Source of the DNA: Thermothielavioides terrestris NRRL 8126
Taxonomy: Eukaryota; Ascomycota; Sordariomycetes; Sordariales; Chaetomiaceae
Length of the DNA stretch: 64,000 nucleotides
Assembly: GCF_000226115.1 (NCBI RefSeq)
Contig: NC_016458.1
Span: forward strand, 1,054,001 to 1,118,000
Direction of reading: 5' to 3'
Part shown: in pieces, positions 24,001-34,379 of the stretch
Layout: every line of letters starts with the position of its first letter
Numbering within the stretch: position 1 is the stretch's first letter
The notes under the pieces: generated by a model
What the model saw: only the letters and a program-made list of their open reading frames with translations
The model's database searches: none
Told to the model about the DNA's origin: nothing
Program-made: the position numbers and the translations under genes

Positions 24001-24926
24001 TTGTCCACACCTCACCGACCGAAGATTATGGAGCCACCTCAGTGTCGGATGCTAGCCGACCTTCGCCAATCCACACTTACGCCGCCGCCGTGACATTTAC
24101 TGTGACAGATGTCGAGTCTGGGGAGGTCAAGGATTACACGTATAAGTTGGCCAAGGATATCATCTTTGTTACCGCGCACCCTTGCGTCCCCTCGCAGCAT
24201 GTGAAGATCATGAAATCACCCTCCAGTCCCACCATCCGGCAAGTCGACCTCTCCGGCAACAACGTTGCTGGTAAAACAGCTAGCGTCGTTGGTAAGAGAG
24301 CCCTTTGCTCATGACTTTCTGTTTTGTCCCGCTTTTCTACCCGCCCAGATTACTTGGAATGGTTCGGAAATTGATGGAGATCACCAGGCCATCCCCTACA
24401 CAAGTACTACACGTACACGGCGTTGCACTTATCCGAGCTGCTCACCAAGCAAGACTTCTCGCTGGAGTCCCTGCTGGGCAGTTACTCGTCGGCCTCGCAC
24501 CGGCCCAGTCTGACGCCGGCCCCGAACAGCAGCACGGCCAGGGTGCTCGTTGTTGACTGCATCACGGGCTTCCAGCCGCAGCCGCAGGAGCACGAGATCC
24601 CGCTGTCGCCGGTCCTCAGCCGCACGGGTAGCAACGCGTCCGCCGCGCCCTCGCCTGCCGTCCCGCCGCCGGGCGGGGAGGAGGGCAGCGTGGCCGGCGC
24701 CGGCGGCGGTGATCGTCTGGCGGGCGCGCTCGAGAGCGCGTCGAAGAAGATGCACTCGGAGAGTCGGCGGCGGCAGTTCGGGTCGGACATGGAGATGCTC
24801 GCGAGGGCGTTCTGTGCCGAGAAGGGCTGGAATGCCCTGATCAGCCGGCGGAGGAGGGGGTGTTTGGCATGCGCGATACGGGAGGCCGGGGCTTTGGGGT
24901 GGAAGGTTATAATCCGTGTAGATTAG
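21080..24926 (+). CDS. large conserved fungal protein of unknown function
   Basis: Not recognised. Proposed exons are 21080-21391 (tentative), 21874-23731, 23797-24291 and 24388-24926, giving 1067 aa. Exon 1 encodes a charged, disordered segment; its donor phase matches the next acceptor, but that intron would be 482 nt. A shorter model starts at Met 22009 (MATLTDSEIEKLFSGAPQFF). The conserved-looking core has an acidic FPWDEELEIRDL region, helices (LYNELFLQILHAPTKVL, ILALVKILAAPNMWIDFSQV), a Ser/Arg-rich linker, and GWLSKSYVSGLMLPGETVCH near the exon 2 end. Exon 3 resembles beta-strand sequence. The third intron uses the acceptor at 24387, because the nearer CAG leads to an in-frame TGA; the chosen splice gives VVGHPLHKYYTYTALHLSEL. 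The tail is Pro/Gly/Ser-rich, then a basic end. Confidence 0.65.
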
Positions 24927-25436
24927 ACGATGATCCAACCAATGTAAGGATACGAAGCTAGTGCTGGCGAGTGTATGGCCAATATTCGTCCATACCCTGT
25001 TCATCTCCATTCAGGTCACGTTCTCTGATAATTGACATTCTTGTGGTACTCGTCGGGGTTTATACATAGTCCGCTTGCTTCAAAAAGCAACGCTTTGCTA
25101 TCGAATGCGTTCCAGGAACTGTCCGCCATGCTCGCGACAGTTTTCGTCAACCATCGAGGCAGAGCGAGAACGGAGGCGCTACCTCTAGCTCCCCAACCTG
25201 GGGATCTACAGATCCGTCCACACGGACCATTCCTTCCATCCTTTCTTCTCCCCAGGCAGCCGCGCCTTCTGCCACTCTGTCCGAGAGACGTTCCGCCTGA
25301 GATTAATGTCAGTCGCATCGGTACTCAAACAACCTATGAGACGATATTTGGAAATTCGGAGATAGTATGCCTGGGAAAGTAATCATAGGGGCCGCCAACT
25401 GAGAGTCTGAGACACGACACCCCTCCCTCCTAACAC
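24927..25436. other. convergent 3' intergenic
   Basis: Between the unknown gene and the CREG-like gene. No coding exon is seen, except that a short terminal CREG exon could lie at about 25338-25376 (see findings). Confidence 0.45.
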
Positions 25437-26234
25437 TTACCACTCCTCGACAGGAATCCATCCGATAAAAGCGCGGTCGCCAAATCCGCCGACCCAGTAG
25501 ATCTGCTGGACGACGAGGCGCACAAAGTGTGCCTCGTGAATGGGGTTGCCGGGCAGCCAGTACTTGGCGTCGGGATGCGAGTCGACGAAGCAGCGCGCCA
25601 GCCTGGCGCCGACGTCTCCGGTGCGGTCGTCGCCGCCGTCGATCGGCTCGAGGTAGCCGATCAGCGAGAAGCGCGGGAGATTGGCGGCCGAGTAGGGCAG
25701 GGCGATGCTGCGATGCTTGTGATGTTGCTCGGCTGTCTCATCGTCGTAGTCGTAGTCGTCGTTGGGGCCGGCGCGGGTCAGGCCCAAGCGGGAGAGCCAG
25801 CTCCTCTGGGTGCCACTCTTTATCCGCTTGGCGGGAGGATGCGGCGGTGTCCACTGCACAGCGAGGCTCACGTTGCTCCCCGCGGCGGCGTTCCGGAAGG
25901 TCGTCCCGATGGTAATGGCCAGGATGGTCGGGTTGCCCAGGTCGTCGTCTTCGCAGTCGGCGATGTACTCCATCAGGCCGTACGGCAAGCCGCCGAGGCC
26001 CGAGGGCCGATGATGCATCTGCGCGGAGGCGCCATCGCTGTCTTCTTCCCTTGGGAACACGGTTGAGAGCGTGCCAAGCGGGGTGAGGGCTAGGATGCGC
26101 CGGCCGAGAACGGCTGATTCGTACGAGGTTGGGATGCGGAGCTCGCGGTCGGAGGCGGCGGGGAGAACGGCAGCTGCCACGGCGGACGCAGCACAGTATG
26201 AGAGGAAGGTATTTGTGATGGAAAAGAATCTCAT
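25437..26234 (-). CDS. secreted CREG-like protein (PNPOx-like beta-barrel)
   Basis: Single-exon model, 265 aa. The start at 26234 is preferred over an upstream in-frame Met at 26288, because it opens a signal peptide (MRFFSITNTFLSYCAASAVAAA). The CREG-type split beta-barrel, related to pyridoxamine-phosphate oxidases, is seen in ALTPLGTLSTVFP, GLPYGLMEYIADCEDDD, PTILAITIGTTFRN, FSLIGYLEPI, ARCFVDSHPDAKYWLPGN and the signature IYWVGGFGDRAFIGWIPVEEW at the C-terminus. Animal CREG is a lysosomal/secreted glycoprotein; the fungal role is unknown. An acidic/His insert (YDYDDETAEQHHKH) interrupts the domain. The stop overlaps a consensus donor (GTAAGT), so a small last exon is possible. Confidence 0.85.
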   Translation of the reverse strand: MRFFSITNTFLSYCAASAVAAAVLPAASDRELRIPTSYESAVLGRRILALTPLGTLSTVFPREEDSDGASAQMHHRPSGLGGLPYGLMEYIADCEDDDLGNPTILAITIGTTFRNAAAGSNVSLAVQWTPPHPPAKRIKSGTQRSWLSRLGLTRAGPNDDYDYDDETAEQHHKHRSIALPYSAANLPRFSLIGYLEPIDGGDDRTGDVGARLARCFVDSHPDAKYWLPGNPIHEAHFVRLVVQQIYWVGGFGDRAFIGWIPVEEW

Positions 26235-27061
26235 GGTGGGCAGGTTGTCGTGCAAGATAATTTGTGGGCAAATCTCTTTTGCGTGCAAGACGGCGAGGAT
26301 AGTGCTCGTGCCAGATGAAGCCCATGCAGCGGTTTCTTTCTCAACCCTGCACCCCGGCCTTGAGCAACATTAAGTGGTTTCATCTTCCCATATAGTACCA
26401 GGACAATGTGAGGGTGATGTTAGTACTCGCTCGGCCCCTGGTCGCCCCGCATCTTATCTGATCATCCGATAATCCCCCGCTCCATCTCCTGGCTTGGTCA
26501 TCTTGGAGGCTGCTGATCCCTTCGAATGCCCGACAACCCGGCATGCCGCATGGCTGTGAAAGAATACCGGGACAACGAGCATTTCCGACTCTGTCTGGCT
26601 AGAGTAGCTCGCAAGATAGATCTACCAGGTGACAGCCAACTCCAAATTTAGGCGACTCCCTGACGATGCTGGAGCTGGCAGCTGGCACCAGAGGATCATT
26701 CAATGTATGAGCAGCGGCGCCTGGGCAGCCATCCCCGCTCCTTGCGATGACACCGCTGTGCCTGTCTGGGACTATTGCGTAGTGTACCGTGTTACTCCGT
26801 GCCATCCTCAAGCGACGAGATCCTGGAGTTGGCTTTCCCTTCACGTGACTTATCGCGTGACTGCTGAGGTGAGCGCTCGGCCCCATGTGGGTCTGAAGCC
26901 CCAAAGCCAGCCCCGCAGGACTCCCACAATTATTAGGTAACCAGAGGATAATCCGCAGAAATCGCCGTCGCACGACGCCAGATTCTTCCCCGGTCCTCCG
27001 CCTACCTTCTCATCAAGCCTTTTGAGAGAGTTCCTTTTCGCGACCAAAACTATCATCCAAA
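26235..27061. other. divergent promoter region (CREG / eS30)
   Basis: No coding exon. Contains the E-box described separately, placed about 215 bp upstream of the eS30 start. Confidence 0.5.
26841..26866. promoter_or_regulatory. TCACGTGAC E-box pair upstream of eS30
   Basis: TCACGTGACT at 26841-26850 is followed by a related CGCGTGACT. CACGTG is the core bound by bHLH factors such as Cbf1, and it occurs upstream of ribosomal-protein genes in filamentous fungi. Assignment to eS30 is by proximity. Confidence 0.45.
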
Positions 27062-27562
27062 ATGGGCAAGGTTCACGGAAGGTGAGACTGTCTTTCGACT
27101 CTGCTCAATTTTGGCGGGAGGAGATTGCTAACGTTTGCCACGTCCAGTTTGGCCCGTGCTGGTATGTCTCGTCTCCCGTGAACGACGGCCGCGGCGGCCG
27201 AGGCAGCGATCGTCGATGCGAAACTGTGTGCTTTTTGAGATCTGTCGAACGGTGCTCTGATCGGTATCCATAGGCAAGGTCAAGTCTCAGACCCCCAAGG
27301 TCGAGAAGCAGGAGAAGAAGAAGACTCCGTACGTGGCCCGACGACGGGAACCGCATTGAGCGACGAAGGCGGCAGCAGATTGCTGACACGCGGATAGTAA
27401 GGGCCGTGCGAAGAAGAGACTCACTTACACCCGCCGTTTCGTCAACATCACGTTGACTGGCGGCAAGCGCAAGGTTGGTCGGATTCCGGACTTTGCGAGT
27501 AGAGAGACAGGGGAGACTGATGCATTTCTACGCGACAGATGAACCCCAACCCTGGCTCTTAA
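27062..27562 (+). CDS. rps30: 40S ribosomal protein eS30
   Basis: Five exons (27062-27081, 27148-27161, 27274-27328, 27398-27473, 27539-27562; introns 66, 112, 69 and 65 nt) give a 62-aa protein. It starts [20 protein letters not shown] and continues through [20 protein letters not shown], then GGKRKMNPNPGS, the full eS30 sequence pattern. Exon 2 is a 14-nt microexon. No ubiquitin-like domain is fused (animals have FAU fusions), as usual in fungi. Introns carry CTAAC/CTGAC branch sites. The gene is too fragmented for simple ORF finding; exon junctions are fixed by the highly conserved protein. It is a structural component of the small subunit near the decoding centre. Confidence 0.96.
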
Positions 27563-28085
27563 ATCAACCATTTGCAATTTACCAATCCCGGCAAACCGTG
27601 GTTGTATCTCGGGAGAATGTTGATGATGCTGCAGCAAGCCTTCGTGGTTGGGGACGCTGGGGGCGGGGCCTGGTGATGCCAGTGGGTTCGATCAGCAGAG
27701 GGGCGGAATCGGGCACGGCGCGGTCACCAGGCAGTAGTCATGACGACTCTGGCTTTATGGCATGGCACATCATTTCGCACAATGGGAACGGGAAACGGTT
27801 TCTAGGCATTTTGCGAAGCGTCGCCTGTACATTCGAAAGATGCTTGATAGGGGAATACTTGGGCATCTTCCATCTTCTGCAAATCGGCGGCTTCCCTCGC
27901 CATGGACGTCCGGCCCTTCTACTGTTTATGTGAGGATCAAACACGCGGGCTCTCTCGCACGATATGAGCTATCCGCAGCCGGGCTTGAAGGATTGGTTTG
28001 CGTGGCAGTTCTCGACATGCGCATAAACTGCGTTGAGCAATTCTGGCTGCCATCCGCGAGGTACAGTTGAAGTCCCGCGAGGGGA
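27563..28085. other. convergent 3' intergenic
   Basis: Between eS30 and the F-box-like gene. No coding exon or repeat recognised. Confidence 0.5.
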
Positions 28086-29305
28086 TTAGCCATTAGGTTT
28101 GGGCAACCGGGCACCATCCCCGTAGTTCTCCAACACCGTGCCAGCAAACTGCCATAGCAGGCGGTCCGCCGGAGGTGCCGTTTGCTGCAACTGGCGCGCA
28201 GCATCGAGCTTCTGCTCGATAAGAAACAATGGCCAGTGGCTGAAGGCGTCCATCTGCGCCAAGAGCAAGAAAATGACCAAGGCAAGTTGCCTGTCGCTTG
28301 CGGCCGCGATGTTATCATACCCTTTCCCGGTCAGCTGGAGCGGAAGAGAGACGTCAGTCAAGGCCCAAAAACGTGCATCCAGCAATCTCGAATCCGTATT
28401 GAGGGTATTCGCACTCACCTCCCACATCTCCTGGCGCAGGGTGGCTCCCCCACGAACGCACCAGAACCACATCCTAGCTGTTTCCCAATCGAACGGACCG
28501 GTCAGGAGGCGGGAAGGGATTTTGGTGGAAGGATGCAATTCGATCCACGTTGCCTCTCTGGGGAACGTCCTACGCCAGATTTCGGTCGGGATGTGGTCGG
28601 CATGTTGGCAAGAAAAGAAAGCGGGGCAGTCGGCTTGGAAGGCCTCCCAGTCCTCCTCGAAGCGGGCGGCCACGTCCGTGAGTGCATGGTGCACGGTAGC
28701 GGATGGCGGGGTCGAGTTGGCAAGCAGCATCCCGGGGCCGCCGTTTCTCCTACACCATTTTTGCTGCGCCTCAAGGACGAGGCCGACGTTGACCCAGGGG
28801 CAGGCGAGCACAGCGCCCTGGGAGTTGTTGCCGGTCGCGGTAAGTCCATGCACATACCCTCTCGTCTCGAAAATGGCGTACATACCTGAAAGTCGGGGTC
28901 GCCCGGTATGCGCTTGGGATCCAGCAGATCCTTCTGGTGCGGCATCACCTCGTGTCTGCGGCGTCCGTACCACACATCCCAGGTGGGAGCAAACGCGGCC
29001 TCCAGCAACTCGGTCAGGAAGGACCGGGATGAGAAGCGGTAGCCCAGCCGGAGACTGCTCCGCAGGAAGTTGAGGTTCCGGGACATGAAGATGATGCGCT
29101 CGAGAATCTCGGTCGGCAGCTCCTCAACGGCGGCGGCGGGCTTCTTGGACTTGAAGCGCCTGCGCGGCGGCGCTCCTGCGCCTTCGTCTGGTGCGTCGTC
29201 GTCTTCCTCCCGCGCTCGCTTGCGCGAGACGCGCTGGCGATTCGGCGGTCTCCATACTTTCCTGGGGCCTGCCTTTCCTTTGATTTTGATCGGGGTCAGC
29301 TTCAT
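28086..29305 (-). CDS. F-box-like protein
   Basis: Two exons (28886-29305 and 28086-28817; 68-nt intron), 383 aa. A basic N-terminus (KIKGKAGPRKVWRPPNRQR and KRAREEDDDAPDEGAG) is followed by an F-box-like helix set (VEELPTEILERIIFMSRNLN, FLRSSLRLGYRFSS). Then comes the conserved block FLTELLEAAFAPTWDVWYGR, common in Sordariomycete F-box-like families. The spliced second exon is mostly helical and aromatic (WEAFQADCPAFFSCQHADHI, FDWETARMWFWCVRGGATLR). Likely a substrate adaptor for SCF ubiquitin ligase, or an orphan F-box-like protein; the target is unknown. Met 29305 is chosen because residues upstream in the same frame lack protein-like character. Confidence 0.8.
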
Positions 29306-29647
29306 CGGCGTGCTGCGGGGGATGGTATCAGACCCTACTATGATCGGTATGTCGATATCAGCGCTGCATGGTTGAGCACGGATTACTGTATGGCTAAGTG
29401 GAGCTTGAAAGCGTGCAGAGTGGGCTCGGCCTCTACCTAGCGTAATCGGAGCCCCCGGACCCCTGTTTCCACCCAATCATGCTGCGCACATGGGCGCGCC
29501 GTTCAGCCAAGATTTCAACGCTTCTCCAACCGCGAACTGAATTGATGAAGCACTGCGGATTGCAGATTGCCAGAGGGTTCGCAGCGGCTGCGACGACCAA
29601 GACCCAGCACTGAGTGACCGGCTACCTCGGCTCCCTCGTGCCCAGCG
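29306..29647. other. 342-bp divergent promoter (F-box-like / MRS2)
   Basis: Shared upstream region of two divergent genes. Nothing else recognised. Confidence 0.5.
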
Positions 29648-31385
29648 ATGCCTCCGGCATTGAAACCCGCAGCACCGTCGCGAAGGCTCCTGAGGTTCCT
29701 GCGCGCCCAGTCCGAGAGCCTTGTGTTCGCCGATTCCGCTTCGCGCCTGCCGAACCGCCGCCATGCCTGCATCTGCACCAAGGCGAAGCCATCGACAAAG
29801 CTCGTGAGAACGCCGGCACCACGCCGCAGGCCGGCGCTCCAGGCCGCCTTTCTCCACATCGATGCGATCCTCCCCAAGGCGCTGACGAAGCAGCGCACGG
29901 CAGCGGGCAGCAAGAGCCAGGACCTCTCCCCCCCCGGCGGTGCGCCGCGGTATGCCTCCTCCGCGCAGACGCCCAGGCAGGATGGCACTAGGTTGACGTG
30001 GCAGGAGTGGCTCTTCGGCCCCGACCCGAAGAAGGAGCGGGAACCGCTGAAGGAGGGCGATATCAGGGTCCAGCTGGAGGAGGAGTCCGGATCCATCTTC
30101 CAGCGCAGGTCCCTGACGGCGAAGGCTGCCATGGACCCGAGGCTGCGGTGTACTGAGGTGGACGGCAACGGCAATGTTATTATGGTAGACGGCGAGCTCA
30201 AGAAGAGCGAGCTGATCGCCAAGGTAGGCGATTGCCGTGACTGGTATCAGTGGACAAAGCAGTCCGGCACGGTTCGCTAACGATCGCAACACCAGTATGG
30301 CCTGCTCCCCCGCGATCTTCGCAAGATCGACTCGTCCAATCTCCCCCATATCCTCGTCCGCCCGTCCGCCATTCTCCTGAACCTGCTCCACTTAAAGGTT
30401 CTCATCAAGCACGACCGCGTCCTGCTCTTCGATGTCTACGGCTCCACCTCGTCGTACCCCCAGTCCGCCTTCATGTACGACCTGCAGGGGAAACTGCAGC
30501 AGAAACAAACCGCGGGAGCGAACAGCTTGCCCTACGAGTTCCGAGCTCTCGAAGCGGTCTTGATGTCCGTCACCACGGAACTGGAAGCCGACTTCGAGTC
30601 GGTACGGGAACCCGTCATCCGCATTCTCAGCGAGCTGGAAGACGACATCGACCGCGAGAAGCTGAGGATCCTCCTCGTCCTGTCAAAGAGGGTCAGCACC
30701 TTTGAGCAGAAGGCCAAGCTGGTCCGCGACGCCATCGAAGAGCTGTTGGAGGCCGACGACGACCTCGCCGCCATGTACCTTACTGAGAAGACGCACGACC
30801 TATTCAGGGGCGAGGACGACCACACCGAGGTCGAGCTTCTTTTGGAGTCGTACAACAAGATCTGCGACGAAGTGGTCCAGGAAGCGAGCAATCTCGTGTC
30901 GAGCATCAGGAACACAGAGGAAATGTACGTCATACTTTGCTTTCTGTCCAGAACGGCGATAAACGGCCGTGTCGCTAACAGACCTGGCCAGTATCCGGGC
31001 GATCCTTGATGCGAACCGGAACTCGCTGATGTTGCTCGACCTCAAGTTCAGCATTGGCACGCTCGGCCTGGCCATGGGCACCTTCCTGGCTGGGCTGTAC
31101 GGCATGAATCTCGAGAACTTCATCGAGGAGACTAAGTGGGGCTTTGGCACCATCACTGCCTTCTCGTCCATCTTCTCTCTCATGGTCTGCTGGTACGGAC
31201 TGGTGAAGCTCCGCAAGGTTCAGCGGGTCAAGATGAACGGCGGCGTCCTGCGCAGCCAGAGCCACTGGCTCCGCGAAGATGGCACCGACCTCCTGCTGGA
31301 CCCCAGCAACCGTGAAAGGCTGAGGAGGATCAACATGATGAAGTATGCCAAACAGGCCCAGACCAGGCGGTGGCCATTCAGGTAG
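29648..31385 (+). CDS. mrs2: mitochondrial inner-membrane Mg2+ channel Mrs2
   Basis: Three exons (29648-30223, 30296-30924, 30992-31385; introns 72 and 67 nt), 532 aa. CorA/Mrs2/Alr1 superfamily, pentameric Mg2+ channel. The Arg-rich N-terminus without acidic residues looks like a mitochondrial presequence. The matrix domain shows DLRKIDSSNLPHILVRPSAI, VLLFDVYGSTSS and LPYEFRALEAVLMSVTTELE. The second splice restores NTEEIIRAILDANRNSLMLL. The signature GMN lies at about 437-439 in FLAGLYGMNLENF, between two transmembrane helices (about 420-438 and 452-471), with a short basic C-terminus. Both splices are supported by family continuity. Confidence 0.96.
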
Positions 31386-34379
31386 CCGTTTGACGGTTGT
31401 CTGGGTATCGACCGTGCTTCAATCCACGGGGCGAACGGAAGAGAAGCAACTTGTATGGGGCTCCCTGCTACGCAAGGGCATTGTAATGGGATAGACTGGC
31501 GTTTACAGGGTCAGGGAGCGTGCGCTCTTGAAAGGTTGGGGGCTGGGGGTTTATAGCGGCAACTCTCTGCTTGCTGATTTGCAATCTCGGTGCGTCTTGG
31601 TGTTCTTGTATATTACTGATCAGACCACCATCTTCTCTCTCAGACAGGACGATGTCATAATCATCAGATGGGACGAGGGCGCGGGGCCGAAGTCGAGTTC
31701 GACAAGGCAGGTCAAGGCCGTGGTCTTCATTTAGATGCCCCGTGTGCCATCCGTCACACTGGGCTTGTCGATAGCCCTTGGCTCCAGCCCCAGCAAAGGG
31801 AAACAGGGGGTAGCTACCCCCTCCTGTCTCTTCATCGGGTCGGCTGGCCTCAACACGACGCCCAGTCCCCGCTATCCTCACCCTGGCCTGGGTGTCGCTT
31901 ACCGCAGGTTCCGCACTTGTCGGTTTATCGTCTGTAATCGGATGCTCTCATAGGATTTAATCGCACTCACTCCCCGGTCCATCGTTGGCAGTTCGTTGCG
32001 GTCTCTCCCCGCCTTGGGAAACGGACTTCACTTTATGGTTTCCCCACAAGGAGCAAGCAGCCTTCCGAGGCAGTGACGCGGCTTGAGGCTATGCTGCTGA
32101 CCTGTCTCGCCCCTCACCTACGACTTTCGAGGGCATTCTTGGTTTTCAGCTCGTCGGGGCTGTCCGGGCGGTCCACTTCCAGGGCTTGTCCGCCTGCTTC
32201 ATCTTGTGACATCTCGGCGTGATGATTACGGACCAACGGTCTTTCTCCTTGGGGTACATGGGCGACTGGTCCGTGCGGGTCTCGGCGGCTTCTCCCGTTG
32301 CAACAGAAGGCTGTGAACCATCCAATGTTTTGTGGAAGAACAATTGCAGAGTAAGGGAAGTCGCTCTCCACGATGCTGTTTATGTATTTGCTTCCCCTGT
32401 GCCCTACCCACAGGACAGGTGCACTTGGAAGCTGAACAGACGAGACCCGCCGTTTCCAAGCAACCTGGAACGCTGTGAAGTAAAGCTTGGGAACACTTGG
32501 GTAGGTAGCTAGGTAACCAGGCGGTGAAGCCCTACGAGCGACTCACCATGTCCGGAATCCAACCTACCGTCACTCTGCCTCGCATCCTCCTCTATAAGCT
32601 CCGAACTCGTGATCGCCGGGACAGATGAAAAGCAAAGACATCCGTCGCCAAGCCCGGGCTTTCGGGGTCCGCCACCCGATAGATAGGAATTCACGGTTAT
32701 GCTTGGGAAAGGCGGGGCAGCAACGAGAGGGTAGATGAGAGGGGCAAGATGAGCGACGAGGGTCAGGAAGGTATCATCAAAATAGAAGAACAAGCACATG
32801 AGAGCGTGTGTTCCGTCTGCCACACCACGTCACGGCCTCGTCACGGCCTCGCCACGGCTGATGCCCGCAAGCATGGCTCATGAACAGTGTTCGCCCACGA
32901 ACAGCGTCGTGAATGAGCACGAACCACCGCAGCCTAGCCATGAAAATATGACTATTTTAGCGCCAGCCAGCCAGGAGGTTGGCAGGCAGCCAAACCGAAA
33001 GTGTGATCCAGACTGAAGGACAGGGCAAAGAGGGTCCCGGGTGACTCACTCGGGAGAACGGAACGGGGCCACAACGGCGGGTCCTGTTTAGAGTTCCAAA
33101 GACACTCGTCGCTCGGCCAACGGTCCCTCTCCTTGAAAGCCTGACGTTTAAGGGTAGACTCACTGTAGCTGGTTAATCCGCTCAGGGAACACCCAAAACT
33201 TTCGCCGCGACATCAGCGAGGAGGAAAGAGGGGAAGAAGCAGGGGTAGGGGGAAAGGCTCCGCCTGTCAAGATGTCAGTCAAATTGTTCGACGACAGGTT
33301 CGAGAGCCCCTCTCCCCATCGCACTGGAACTACTCCGTATAGAGAGGAAGGTCCCTGAGCGGCGAGATTCAGGCAGCCCCCCGCCTCGGCCCTCCACGTC
33401 CTTCGCCCGCCTGCGCTCGGGCCAAGACTCGGGGGAAAGCCGTGTCTCGAGCATGAACGCATCGATGCGTGGGCCTGATGCCGAGTTGCGCAGACGTGCA
33501 CAGCCGCTGCTGATTGCGTCATCCTGGACGCGGAAGTGGCCGAACGGAGGGGCTTCACCATGAAAGAGCTCCTAGCTGTTGCTTCTGGCTAATAGTAGCA
33601 TAGTATGGGATGTGTGCTAGTCGCTAGCGCGGAAGAGACGCCTCGTGGGAATCCAGTTCCGTCCGTTTGTCCCGGCTTCCTCAACGGCTCGGAGGCCTCG
33701 TTTCTCGGCAGAACACCCGGGTATTCCAGTTCAACTCTGTGTGATGCAAGAGGCCCAAGTATCGAGGCGAGAGAACCCGGCTGGTTTGCGGACCCCTCGC
33801 CGCTCGTCAGGCCATACACGAGAAGGGCTTCAGCAGCTTTCCAGCCCTCAGCCCGCCACCCGATGCCAGGAGCTGTCCACTACGCTCCGAAGAGTTTCCC
33901 ATTTCCCTCGTCGGCATCCTGGGCGCCTGGACGCCGAGACTCAACTCCTAACCGAAAGACGGCAGAATATAAGGCGGAAGAGGAAAAGAAGAATACGGCT
34001 CCCCTCATCGTACACAGCAACCTGCTTTGCCCAATGAATTCGACAAGATTCCGCCTTCACCCGCCCCCAATGCCCATGTCCCCATAATCCAGGACCATGC
34101 ATGCAAACCCAAAACGTAGCGTACTTTTCGCTCGTTTCCCTTGGCCTGCCATCTAAGCCGTCTATGAGCTAGATGTCTCCAAGGCTGGTAACTGGAATCA
34201 AAGAACTCATCAAGACCACCTTCCGCCACCACGCCCCAAAAAGGTACGATACAGGAGAACAATAGTAGAACAAGGGTGTGCCCTGTGTTATTTGGAGGAT
34301 CGTTAGGATGTGCGAAATGATGAGCATAAGTAATATTAGGCATCTGAAAAGAAGTCGATGAGGGAGGGCATAAGGATTA
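31386..34379. other. 3.0-kb intergenic between MRS2 and cyclin genes
   Basis: Convergent 3' region, unusually long for such a position. Open frames present (for example near 33605-34087) have no recognised domain. A short GTCACGGCCTC repeat near 32830-32856 and AGGTAG/CTAGGTA motifs near 32503-32517 are the only structures noticed. Confidence 0.45.

Noticed and set aside
27162..27273. Possible intronic C/D snoRNA in the eS30 gene
   Set aside because: The 112-nt intron has a CTGA box and weak terminal pairing, but no acceptable C box (RTGATGA).
28138..29073. 311-codon plus-strand frame opposite the F-box-like gene
   Set aside because: Antisense to the spliced F-box-like gene; no domain.
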